64,000 nucleotides of DNA from Bisporella sp. PMI_857. Its lineage: Eukaryota > Ascomycota > Leotiomycetes > Helotiales > Helotiaceae. This document shows, in pieces, positions 21,397-32,362 of the stretch. The stretch's first letter is position 1, and each line of letters opens with the position of its first letter. The notes under the pieces are model-generated. The model saw only the letters and a list, made by a program, of their open reading frames with translations, did no database searches and was not told the origin of the DNA. The stretch lies in NCBI GenBank assembly GCA_021307315.1, contig JAJSPD010000130.1:1-64000 (forward strand), in the 5' to 3' direction. The translations under genes were made by a program, and so were the position numbers.

Positions 21397-22936
21397 ACCC
21401 CTTCCGTACGGGGGCGGATACAGGTACGCCCCCGTACACATACGCCCCCAGGGGTCCGACTACACTGACCCTGAAATAATTTCGTTTGTGTATAATGCTA
21501 TTTATTGCTTTGAAAAAAGGTTTTTTTCGATGTTGAACTTTTTAATATGCTTTATGTAACGTTTTAACTATAATAAAATATTTATAAATTGTTTTACAAA
21601 TTGTAAAGTTTTTGTTTACGAGTTCGTAACTAATTTTGCGAAGTTTTTGGGCGAAAGTTGATTGTTATAGTTGTATTTACAAAACACTTTTTCTTCGTAA
21701 GCTATTGTATAAAATAAATAAACTAATACGAGAAAAATAATATTACTGCTTTGCTTAAGATTAAATTGATTTGTAAAACTAGTTTTAAAAGTAATATACA
21801 GTTGTACTACAAGTTTGTAATCGCGTTTTTTACGGGCTGGTCGCGTTGTGTTTACAAGCTGGTTGTTCTGTGTTTACAGGCTAACTGCCCTGTGTTTATA
21901 GGCTTGTTGCCCTGTGTTTACAGGCTTGGTGGGGTGCGGAACGCGCTTAGTCATGATTCTAAACTGACCCCCAGGGGTCAGTGTAGTCGGACCCCCTATT
22001 TCCCCTTTCGGCACCACCACTCTACTACTCCCAGAACTGAAATGTGTAACAAACAAAAAGCAACAAAAAGGACTTTAGTATTCTCGAAAGTAATGTAGCA
22101 GCTGAAGCCACAATAGCTAAAGCTACGACAGTTTAAATCATACGCTTTTGTAGTAGCTGCAAGCCTGAACCGCTGTAGCTTCAAGCCTGTAGCCGCTGTA
22201 GCTTTAAGCCTGTAGCCGCTGTAGCTTTAAGCCTGTGGCCGTTGTAGCTTTAAGCTTGTGGCCGTTGTAGCTGGCTATAAGCTGGTTACTCCGTTTGCAG
22301 CCCTGAAAGTACTGCAGCTGAAATTTATGGCAGTTTAAGTTTTACGCTTTTGTAGTGGCTGCAAGCTTGTAATTGCTGTAGCCGTAAGCCTGTAACTGCA
22401 AGTTTGTAGCTGCTAAACTGCCGTGAACTTCAGCTGCAGTACTTTCAAAGCTGCAAACGGCGGAGCCAGTTTATGGCCAGCTACAAATTTGCAGCTATAG
22501 CGGCTACAGGCTTGCAGCTACAGCAGCTACAGGCTTACAGCCACTACAAAAGCGTAGGACCTAGACTGCCGTAAGCTTCAGTTGCAGTACTTTTAAAGCT
22601 GCAAACGGCGTAACCAGCTTATGGCCAGCTACAGACTTGCAGCTACAGCAGCTACAGCAGCTACAGGCTTGAAGCTACAGCGACTACAGGTGTGAAGCAA
22701 CAGCAGCTACAAGCTTGCAGCTAGTACAAAAGCGTATGATTTAAGCTGTCGTAGCTTTAGCTGTCGTTGCTACATTATTTTCGAGAATACTAAAATCCTT
22801 TTTATTGCTTTTTGTTTGTTACACATTTCAGTTCTGAAAGTGGTAAAGTGGTGGTGCCGAAAGGGGAAATAGGGGTTGTGCTTAGTAAGATATAACGCCC
22901 CGGCGTATCCGTATCCGCCCCCCTTACCCCTGGGGT
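21397..22936. mobile_element. large foldback element C
   Basis: An inverted repeat whose arms run almost to the centre (near 22380). Outer ends share GGGGGCGGATAC. Next come CTATTTCCCCTTTCGGCACC (21996) and its inverse (22840-22880), AACTGAAATGTGTAACAAAC, and ACGCTTTTGTAG. The inner arms consist of imperfect 18-22 bp units such as GCTGTAGCTTTAAGCCTGTA. The central arms at 22302-22347 and 22411-22458 are still complementary. A separate MITE (21451-21995) is inserted in the left arm, breaking its symmetry. No coding frame. Target duplication not resolved. Confidence 0.75.
21451..21995. mobile_element. 545-bp MITE nested in foldback element C
   Basis: Perfect 21-bp terminal inverted repeats: GGGGTCCGACTACACTGACC... 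at the left, and its reverse complement ending at 21995. The interior is AT-rich, non-coding, with four GCCCTGTGTTTACAGGCT-type repeats near the right end. It interrupts the left arm of the foldback element, so it arrived later. Superfamily unknown. Confidence 0.75.
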
Positions 22937-22944
22937 ACATGTAT

Positions 22945-23131
22945 TGACAGAACGAGAAAATACGCAATGATAAGCAGGAGGAATTGGGGATGCCTTCAGG
23001 CTCTCTATTGTTGTCTCTGTGTGTAAAATAATACAAAATTGTAGAACTGTGCGTGTGTGAAAAGTCTTCCGCGCTAGCGTTCCCCACTTAGTCAGGGACA
23101 TGTCAGCTACCTAGATTCTCAAATCCTGACA
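22945..23131. repeat. LTR of the same family as 5016-5201, inverted
   Basis: Runs TGACAGAACG to AATCCTGACA and matches 5016-5201 in reverse complement through nearly its full length. No 5-bp duplication is visible (TGTAT before, AAAAG after), so it may have lost a flank or be part of a rearranged element. Confidence 0.75.
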
Positions 23132-23510
23132 AAAAGCCCTGATGCTGGGCATGTATGGGCACGTGGGGAGCCGCCAGTGGTACGGAGGGTATAAGTAGGG
23201 GACTCGGGACGTAGTAGAGAGGGTGAGATTAGTCTTGTATTAAATTGCAGTTGACTTGTGCCACACTACTCCAGCACCTTACATCGCCAACCCCTCAACT
23301 TGCGCCATGGCCTTCGTCTACGCTTCGATTGTTACAACTATTAACCAGTAAGAGCCTTGTATACAGCCATACGCAACCAAGCTTGTAACGTATACAATAC
23401 TCGTAGCGTATGCGTCTGTATATATGTGAGGTGCGTCACGTGGTCAAAAGAGGGGTTTGTTGTTACGGAAAGTTGGCACTAGAAGTCTTGGCAGTGGTTA
23501 CATAATACAA
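23132..23510. repeat. possible LTR remnants around the MULE
   Basis: Two stretches have LTR-like make-up: 23132-23291, ending in CAGCACCTTACA, and a unit beginning TGTTACGG at 23461 that is interrupted by the MULE and seems to resume at 26228, ending CGACCCTTACA near 26357. Both contain a GGNCCTATAAG or GGGTATAAG box. No target duplications were found, so this is tentative. Confidence 0.3.
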
Positions 23511-23518
23511 GAAAAACA

Positions 23519-26219
23519 GGCGAGTGATACACGACCTCCCCCCCCTTGCTACACGACCTCCCCCCCCCCTGTAGATTTTTGTAATAGGAAAGCGGTGTAG
23601 AGAGCAGTCAAGGTACAAAGCTGTAGCAAGGGATTGGCCGTAAAATTTTGTAACGCAGCTGCTGTAACCATCTATTGACCTTGCTGTCGCTACCTTACTG
23701 TTGCCACCTTACTGTCACCAGTTGTTGCATACTCGCAATTGATCAATATGTCATCGACTGCATCTGCCACCGAAAATCAGGCCAATTCAGCAGCTTTAAG
23801 CATCGAATCCTTGTCGTCGAATGTAGAAGCTTCAATTGTACCATTATCTCTTCCACCTCAAGGCAGTTTCAATACGTTCGACGACCTTTTTGCTCATACA
23901 CAACAACACGCAAAACAGGCTTTATATGCTTTTATAATTGGTTATTCGGAGAAGCGTAAAGGACGTATAATTCGAGTGCTGAATTGCCAGCGAGGAGGGT
24001 GTAAAAAAGCTGCTTTCTTTCGACCTGGAGTAGATAGTCAGCACCGAAAAAAAGAAGGAAATACAACCAAAACAGGGTGCTTATTCTCTATTAAAGCAAA
24101 AGAACGTGCTAATAGCAGTTGGGATCTTTTATACCGCGAAGATCTCAAATACTCAACTTATAATCACTTTCCTGCTGAAAGCTCAAGCGCTTTTCTTGCT
24201 TATCGACAATTAGCTCCGATTTACCTCGACGTTGTAGCTGCTCACTAGCTAGCTAAAGTGCCTTCTAAATCGACTGTAGTTGCGCTGCGTCAGCTAAATT
24301 CATTTTTAGAAGTGATACTTCGAGACATTTACAATATCAACGCCGAATTGAGTCGTGCTAAACGACGTGGGAAATCACCTACTGAAGCTTTAATCGCGCA
24401 ATTAAAAGTTCAACAAGCCGAAAAGAAAGTGATATTTGCTATAAAAAAGAATAATCAACACTATATCAATTTTCTATTTATTGCAGCTACAAAGTCAGTA
24501 GAATATTTGAACAAAAATGCCGAAGTAGTATTACTTAATTGTACTTACAAAACCAACAAATTCAGTATGCCTTTGCTTCATATTATAGCTATCGACGGCA
24601 TAAATCAAACGTTTACAGTTGCGATTTGCTTTCTTGATCAAAAAAATGAAAATTGTTACAACAAAGCTGTATTGCAATTTCGTCAGCTTTTCGATCAATA
24701 TGTGTATCCTTCAGTACTAGCAACTGACTGTAATTTTGCTTTGATTTCAGCTTTTAAACGCCACTTTCCAGCTATTCGTACTAAAGTCGTTCTTTGCTTC
24801 TGGCACATCCTTAAAAACGTTGCTTTTCACTGCAAAGCTAAGTTCGAAACTCAGGAGCGTTAGGAGCTATTTGTAAAAAGATTTCGAAACGTTGTACATG
24901 CTAAAACCGAGAGCGAATATAAGGATATATTGCAAGAATAGAAAAACGATTTTCATTGGAATAATAGCCATCTATATGTCGGCGTACTCTCCTCAACAGC
25001 GCAAAAAATTCAAAAATTAGCTGAATTCGATTTAAAGCGTGAAGCACTTGCTTACTGTATCGGCCAGTGGCTAACTACGCACAAATCGAAAGTCGTTCAC
25101 GCTTAAGTTGATCGGTATTTCCATGCAGAAGCACGTACTACGTCAGCTCTTAAAGAAAGGCATTATACTCTCAAAAGCTGAATAGGCACTTCTACAAGTG
25201 ATTTAACAACTGTTTAAGAAAGTACGCAACTAGCAATTGAAGTTGAGTTGATTAAAATACAACAAAAAAGAGCGAAGAAACGTCAGTCAACACTTATACA
25301 CTTTTCGAGCTCATTCTACTATAAAGTAACAAGCAATATCACTAACTTTGGCCTGAAATTGCTCTTAGAGCAATACGCTATTTATTAACAAAAAAAACAA
25401 TTGCCAGCAAACGATCCTCATACAATTTGTACCGGCAATTTCTTTTCTGCGTTTAGCGTACTGTGCTAGCATACAATCAAGCTCAAAATTGAGTACAATC
25501 AAGCTATTCAGCCACTCGATTTCCACTCTTATTATCACTATTTACAACTTTCTCCAGGTGCTGAACCTATCGTGTTTCCTACTCCTATTCTCGATCCTAT
25601 TAGCTATCAACGACGTCGATCTGCTGAAGCAGAAAAAAGAGCACACGCGCGCCAGCACAATCGATTACGAACAGCTCAAACAGAAAAGATATTAAGCCAA
25701 TTCGAAGAAATAATACAGCTTTTAAGGCACTGCTCAGCTTGTATTGCTTATAGACATGATAAAGCAACTTGTAGAAAGTGCCAATCAACTAGCCATACTC
25801 GAAGTACATGCCCTAATCAACCTTCAGCTCCTTCTACAAACCGAAATTTACTTGTTCACGAATCTTTCTCTTCTTTACAACCAGCTTACAACTCTTTCTA
25901 TAGCAGTCAAAATCGTCGAAATCACATACAAACTGAAGGATATCTGCTGCAAGAAGAAGAGCGAGTACCTGCAACTCAATACGCAATCGACTCTCAAAGC
26001 CAAATAGCTCGATTTTTTTAGATTTTAATACTCTATTAGCTATATTGACTATATTGACTATTTAACTCGATTCTTCATTCTTTCTTCATTCTTTCTGCAG
26101 GTCAGCAGTTGATTTTGGTGAGCGCCCCACCAAAATAGTCTGATTGGTGGCAGAATACTAGAATCTACAGGGGGGGGGGAGGTCGTGTAGCAAGGGGGGG
26201 AGGTCGTGTATCACTCGCC
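23519..26219 (+). mobile_element. complete Mutator-like element (MULE)
   Basis: 2701 bp with terminal inverted repeats of about 55 bp beginning GGCGAGTGATACACGACC. The motif TACACGACCTCCCCC occurs twice in each end. It is flanked by an 8-bp target duplication GAAAAACA (23511-23518 and 26220-26227), as expected for Mutator elements. It encodes one transposase frame, broken by stops. A 5' fragment of a sister copy is at 11462-11690 and a MITE with the same ends is at 39913-40185. Confidence 0.92.
23748..26021 (+). pseudogene. MULE transposase, eight transition-type stops
   Basis: One frame of 758 codons from ATG 23748 has no frameshift but eight stops (24246, 24861, 24939, 25104, 25179, 25215, 25386, 25467). 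Order: N-terminal FAR1/WRKY-like zinc region (LNCQRGGCKKAAFF and TGCLFSIKA), the MULE DDE core (24480-24830: TYKTNKFSMPLLHIIAIDG, LATDCNFALISAF, VVLCFWHILKNV), and a C-terminal knuckle CRKCQSTSHTRSTCP near 25780. At residue 264, where MULEs have the first catalytic Asp (D-x-TYKTN), this copy has Asn (AAT), again G-to-A. All eight stops are one transition from Gln, Arg or Trp codons. This is the clearest RIP-type signature in the window. Confidence 0.92.
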
Positions 26220-26685
26220 GAAAAACAGGCCGCGTAATACAATACGTAAGACGGGTCCTAAAGTAGCCGAACCGGGGCCTATAAGGAAGGTAGTCGGTAC
26301 AATATTGTAATAAATTAGAGATTAGTTTGTATAGCCAGAATTATAGCACCCTGTCGCCGACCCTTACAATATACTTGTAAAAGCTTTTTTATAAATTTTT
26401 CAAACACTTTATTTTCGAGCGTAGTGAGGCTTGGGGGTTTGGGGGCTAGCCCCTATATAAAGTAAGCCTCTCCGTCTAGCACGGGTTTTACACAACTCGG
26501 GATCCCTAGTTTAAACTAATAATTTTAACATATATTTAACCTCGCTTAAGCAAAACACAGGACGTAGGCCGTCATGCCAACCTACCGTCACCTGACCATC
26601 CTGCACCCCGCAAGCCAGTTTCTAAAGTAAACCATAATCCAGGACATGCATCATCCAACTTCATAACAAAAGCATTAGGCCAAAA

Positions 26686-28720
26686 ATGTCTCCTACTGTT
26701 AATCTTAGTAATGCACGACAACGAGCTTCTTTAGCTTGTGACATGTGCCGCTCCAGAAGGACAAAATGTGACGGACGCAAGCCAACCTGCTCGTTTTGTG
26801 AAGAGCATGACATAGCATGCAATTACAGAGCGCCTGTTGCTCCAGGTCCATCAAGGTAAGTCGATCGGTCCTCTGGATGGAAGGTGAGTGTTAACTATAT
26901 ACTTCACAGAAACGAACTAGAAACACAGGCTATTAGGGAACGTCTTGATGATCTTTACAGTCTCATTTCTGTACGACGGCTTGATCCCAACTTTGTAATT
27001 CCAGGTCGCTCAACAGGCCCGACTCCGTCCGTTCTTGGTCACTATCCTGTGGATGAGTCCATCATCAGTCGAAACTGGAGAATTGAGTTTCCGTTTATGA
27101 CAATCCAGACTCCGTCGATTATGTGCTTACTCGGACAGGATCCCAAACTGGCAGCTCGAATGGCAGTTGCAGAGAGAACTAAGTTGGCTATGCTGACTCA
27201 GCCAGTTAATTCTGCAGGCTGTAATTTCCAGTACGAGAACGCACTTAGGTGAGAAATCTCTCAAGTCGATCTCGAGAAAGGACTCACACCGGATCTTAGC
27301 GCTTTTAGATTCTTTTACGACAAGATACAACACTGGTACCCTATCTTGCACCCGGAATTCTTCGACCTTTACCTTGGAAAAACTGTTGGCTCCTTCACTC
27401 CTTGCCCAGACTCTTGTCTTGTCCTTCTTGTAGCTGCCATCGGTTCGGTGTGCCAATCTTTGTCTCTTTCCACAACTTATGCAATGCAACCTGATGCCGA
27501 GTATATTGGGAAAGCTCTTACAATGTTACCAAGCGTCCATTTCGAGTTCAGTTTGAGAAGTGTTCAATGCCTTGTTTTTCTGAGCATATACTATAACTGT
27601 ATTGGAAAGCCATGCCAAGCACACGACTATATTTGATGGCTTCTTGCAAGGTACAAGCACTATTCAAATGGTGCGTTCGTTCCTTGTCTCTATGCATAAG
27701 CATTTGGTTGATCAATATCGAGAAGCCACCTTTATGCGCATAGCAACACTGATATGGAGCTTCTAAGAAGAATGTTTTGGTCTATACTTCTCATTGAAAC
27801 GTTAAGTTCTTTTCCCACTCACCAAATCACTAGTATTCTGATGTATTGGTCTTTAGTGAGCTAGGCTATCATCTTGATATGCCTGAGAGTAATATCTGGA
27901 AATTTGATGACCGCATCCTTCTCCCTGGTATCCATGACTCTTGGGAGCCTTTTCAAGAGAGTAATCGATGCCTGATCGATCAAGGTCGGCCTTGAACCCA
28001 TCCTCACTCACTCCAAACGATACAAAAGCCTATTCCTGGCAGCGATTTCGAAGTGCCGTATGATGCGGCGCTGTTTTGCGTCTGTGATGTTATTCAACAA
28101 TAAGGAGATATACGCTCCAATCATTGCTGCTGAGCTTTTACATCAGCTCGAGAACTGGTACGACCACCTACCCACGAGCCTCAGGTTTCACCGTCAAACC
28201 CTCACCTATCACGTCGGATGATGCCTTAGCCATGCTGGCCACCAGTCATATTCTAGCCAAGCTGCTGTTAAATCCTTTCTTCAGATGCAATTTTATCAGT
28301 GTCTGATATCCACATACTGGCCTGCAGTATACAGCGTCATGTATCTGGATGTCGCAAACGTGACGACACTATCTGACTGCGCACGCTTCTTCGACGCATA
28401 CGTTGGACTAGTTTCGAGCATAGTTACGGTAATTCAATGTTGCCACACACCCCTTGGAATTTTTATGCAAGGTTAGAATTAAATTACACTCCTTATGATG
28501 CCCTTCGGCATTTAACCAACATAGTCTATTTATAACGACCATGGCTGCCTACAAAGGTGCACATGCACAATGCCTACAGAATACGATTTCGCCAGAGGTG
28601 ATGTTTGTTTTAAAATTGCACCCAGATCTTCGAAAACAGCGAGGCAGTGGTAATCAGCCCTTCATTGGCGATGATGGAGCAATACTATCGCAACAGATCA
28701 AGACTAAACCCTGAAGTGCA
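26686..28720 (+). pseudogene. Zn2Cys6 fungal transcription factor, degraded
   Basis: Starts ATG 26686; exon 1 to 26855, intron to 26909. The binuclear zinc cluster is complete: CDMCRSRRTKC, then CSFCEEHDIAC. A linker and the start of a fungal-specific transcription factor domain follow (FFYDKIQHWYPILHPEFF, SVQCLVFLSIYYNCIGKPC). TGA at 27250 could be CGA-to-TGA. Past 27620 the frame shifts repeatedly; pieces such as ELLRRMFWSILLIE, GYHLDMPESN and LLPGIHDSWEPFQ show the middle homology region. The 3' limit is approximate. It lies beside a sugar porter and a GH32 enzyme, so it was plausibly their regulator. Confidence 0.8.
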
Positions 28721-28749
28721 AGCTACTCCTACGCGAGGTGATAATTCGT

Positions 28750-29179
28750 CTTACCCTGCAGATAATATGTGCAATATAAGCAAACGACTTCAGAGTTAGT
28801 AAAGCTTATCAAAGAAATCAGTTATCTACACAGCTTAATCCCTCCTTAGGGCATGGCACGTTCGACCTCACCGACCATCTAGTCACCTAAGGAAAAAAAT
28901 TGACAACAAGCTACGTGAAAATCGCACCATCAGTCCCGTTGGAGTCAGCGTTATCCTAAAGGACTTTCTCTGTTCCTTTATACAATAACGGATCAGTAGA
29001 TCAAGATGCTCGACGAGGAAAGCAAAATTATTACTTATTCTGTCTGCTTATAATCCTACGTACAAAGATCACAAATCTGCGTCTCTCCAATAATGCCCTC
29101 CGTTCCGCACGCCTTCCTCGTTGTCCTCCGCTACTCCTGAAGAACATTAGAGCGTACTGTCTCCACACAATTAGCTTGC
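28750..29179. other. intergenic, nothing recognised
   Basis: Between the converging ends of the regulator and sugar-porter pseudogenes. No frame or repeat of note. Confidence 0.35.
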
Positions 29180-31099
29180 CTATGCTTCGACAGCAGATTC
29201 ATGCTCCTCTTGCCCCTGCCCTTTGCCTCCCCTGATTTCCCTAAACGTGACAGATGGAACCCACCCAACACTCTGTCTTGCATCACTGACTTCAGCATAC
29301 AATTCATCCACTTGTTCCAACGTAAGGCCTTTCGTTTCATAAATCATGAAGTAGACAAAAGCAATACAGATTAAGCAACAACCACCCCAAATGAAGAAGA
29401 TTTTAGACTGCAGATTGGCATTGCCTGCCCCATAATTTACCAGATATGGTGTCGCGTACGCTATAGCCCAGTTCAGAAGCCAGTTTGTGGCTGTTGTCAT
29501 AGAGAGAGACTTGGCCCGAACCTTCAAGGGGAAAATCTCGCCTGTAACAACCCTATAAACGTAGCTTTAGATTACTCCTGTGTATTGGGCAAGAACTGGT
29601 AGGGAAGGAAATACTTACCAAGCAATGGGACCCCAGGATGATGCAAAGAAGAAAATATAAAAGCAGATGAACGCGATCGCAGCTTTTTGCGCCGGAGCAT
29701 TATGAACAATTATGTTTCCGGCCGCGTCTTGCCCAGTAGTCGTAGTTCCCAGAATCGCGACGATGAACTGAGAGGTGCACATCCCTACAGCCCCCAAAGA
29801 AGAACAGGCCGTCGACCCCATTTTTCAATAGCATAAAGCCGGGAAAAGTGGAGGCTGTATTTACACAATTGGTTATCAAACTGATAATAAACGAGTTAGT
29901 AAGCCCAGAATTCTTGAAGAATTGGGTCCCATACTATTAAAGAAGTTAGTGTTCCAAGTTCCTAACAGAGAGACTGCATCAGGAGGAGTGAAGTACTTTA
30001 ATAGGCTCGTCTAGAGGTATTTATGAGAGCGAAGGCTCGTAATACTTTCAAAACCAGATATTCAACCAGAGGAGTTATTAACCGGAGAGAACTCACATAG
30101 AAGATGAAATTAATGCCAGTCAATTGCTGCAAGGCTTGAAGCGCACAGCCAGTAAGCAGGCGCTTGAGGAGATTGCCTTTAAAACAGTCAAGGTAGCTTG
30201 ATTCTCCAAGACTCAACTCATAGTCATGATTCGCTTGGATCTCAGCAAGCTCTTCAATGATAGCTGGGTCACTCTCTGGAAGCCGCCTGATCTTAGCGAG
30301 AGCTTTGGTAGCGGCTTGAAGGTTACCCTTCTTTATCATGTAACGAGGCGTATCTGGAAGGAGCATCATTCCACCTACTAGCACAATGGACCATGCGAAT
30401 TGTATAGCAATTGGGATGCGGTATGAACCCGTATTGTCATGATTCTGAGTGGCGTTATTGACGATTGAAGCTAATAAAAGGCCAATGGTAATAGCTAATT
30501 GATATGAGCCTACAATTACGCCGCGGATCCACTTTGGAGCCGTCTCTGATTGATACAGCGGAACTGCGGTTAACGTATTAGAATATTTAATGCAATAATG
30601 GTCGATCTCTAAACTTACTCAGCGCAGAGATCAAGCCGACTCCAAAACCCGCAAAGAAGCGGCCACTTACGAACATAGGAATTTCGGTGGCTGCTGTTTG
30701 CAAGATGACTCCGAGATTGAATACAAACGCCGTTGACACGATCAGGCCCAGACGGCGACCAATGATATCCGCCATCGGTGCTGCAGCAAGGGCTCCGAAA
30801 AATGTCCCGGCTGAAAGTATGGACACGATAGTGGCAGACTGCGCAGCCGAGACATTACGGTGTCCAGCACTGTCTATGTATCCGGTAGAGAACTCTTTCT
30901 GCCAGTAAGGCATTGCTAGAATACCCCCAATGGTTCCAGTATCATACCTATAGGGTAACTCGTATTAGACTATCAACGAATAGTCACAGGTTGCTACCTA
31001 CCCAAATAGAACCCCTCCAAAGGCTACAAATAAGCCTATGATAATAGAAGGCCATGACTTTCCTGGAGTCCCCTCTGGTTTCTTGAGCATTAGGCCCAT
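29180..31099 (-). pseudogene. MFS sugar porter, frameshifted
   Basis: Exons from ATG 31099: to 31002, 30947-30619, 30563-30097, then from 29933, with a last intron near 29560-29620. Sugar-transporter signatures are clear: GGVLFGYDTGTIGG in helix 1, ADIIGRRLG in the 2-3 loop, PLYQSETAPKWIRG after helix 4, LQQLTGINFIFY in helix 7, and YETKGLTLEQVDELY at the end. Twelve helices of a plasma-membrane hexose/disaccharide importer of about 530 aa would be expected. Two single-base frameshifts near 29835 and 29785 flank KWGRRPVLLWG; no nonsense mutation was seen. It is divergent from the GH32 gene at 32363. Confidence 0.85.
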
Positions 31100-32362
31100 G
31101 CTGGATAGATGAAAAGAATATTCGCTATAATAGGATGGAAGGAGTCTTGTTAACGGTCTTAGGCGATCCTTACCTGTGCTTGCAACTATTTATCCATTGA
31201 TGTGGAAATTCAAGTGCCTTTATATTAGAAAGCCAGGTTATGAGATCCTAGAATCAGCTTAGGACGAGATTTACCATCTGGGAGCGACTCATGCTCCCAG
31301 ATGGGGTTTTTTTCGGTTCAATTCTGCCACTATATTTGGAGGAGCGCTATCTGCGGAGTGGGGCATCAATACCAAAGAGGAAGGTATCAAAAACGTTTAT
31401 TTGTCTAGAGTGAAAGAAACGTATTCTAAGCCTCAGAGAAGTCTGTATGGCACACAGCTGTCCAACTATTTAAGTTGAATTAGATTGAAGGTTAAATCGC
31501 CACTAGTCGTTCCCATGGAGCCCGTATGGTGGAGAGCGGGGTAGTCTAGGGCTCCTCCTTTCCCGCCTCGCGTATCGTTCCGATATCCGCGATGCAAAAT
31601 AGGAGCTGCTATTGGTCGAGAAATCTGCCGCATAACTTGCTACAAAGTGCTATATCGCGGAGGGTGAAAAAACAGCTGTCTCGCTTATCGTTGTAGGCTT
31701 TCCGACTCCCGCTGGCGCCGGACATTAGCACATGCAAGGTTGATACCTTATTAAATTATACGGAATATTCTCCTATACGGAGAGATATGTCAAATTTTTT
31801 ATTAACGAAAAGGCGCTTTTGTATCGATTCTAGTATTTTTCATCTTATTTTTCCGAATTTTTTGAGGGGTCGTTGCGGGGCACCCGCTATTAGAATCTCC
31901 CTGTGGGTGGTACTAACTGCTCTCCCCTTGAGCTACACTCACTATACCTAGTTATGTGGGAAGCAGAAGTGGAAGGTCTTCGAGTTCGCTAAGACTGCTT
32001 GACTAAGGTCGGCCCACACGGCCTATCACTCTCGATCCGGGAACTAGGATTCATTGCCTGTCCGAGAACTCCATCCTGGAGACCCCAGGTTGCGGGGTCA
32101 TAGACTAGCTAGGTTCTCTCCCTAATTGACCATTCCTTGACAGTATCTTTAGCGAACCAAAAGCTGCAGAGATCTGTTCAACTCACTCATTGTATCTAAT
32201 TCTCAATTGTAGGATCAATGACAAAAACAACGACAGAGTGGCCGAGGCAGTCTAGAAGTAAGTGTTCAATCGGTCCATAAAAAGATCACCGTTCCCTCTG
32301 CTGCCATTCCATGCTCAACTCCAACTCTCATCTTCTCTGGAGCTATAATTTATGTAACGGCA
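31100..32362. promoter_or_regulatory. shared divergent upstream region of sugar porter and GH32
   Basis: 1.26 kb between two divergent pseudogenes of one pathway. It holds a 12-bp-arm hairpin CCATCTGGGAGC (31274-31285) / GCTCCCAGATGG (31293-31304) whose 7-nt loop is GACTCAT, and a smaller one GACCCC...GGGGTC near 32082. A degraded tRNA-like stretch lies on the minus strand near 31866-31935. No gene. Any regulator-binding role is inference. Confidence 0.35.

Noticed and set aside
26384..26500. G-rich stretch GGCTTGGGGGTTTGGGGG
   Set aside because: Looks like a repeat edge, but no partner copy or telomere unit was found in the window.
31866..31935. tRNA-like stretch on the minus strand (D-arm-like TAGCTCAAGGGGAGAGC)
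   Set aside because: The acceptor stem does not pair and the T-loop GTTCRA is missing; at best a decayed tRNA relic.
32233..32280. A-box and B-box-like motifs (TGGCCGAGGCAG, GTTCAATC)
   Set aside because: Spacing of about 12 nt is too short for a tRNA gene or SINE promoter.
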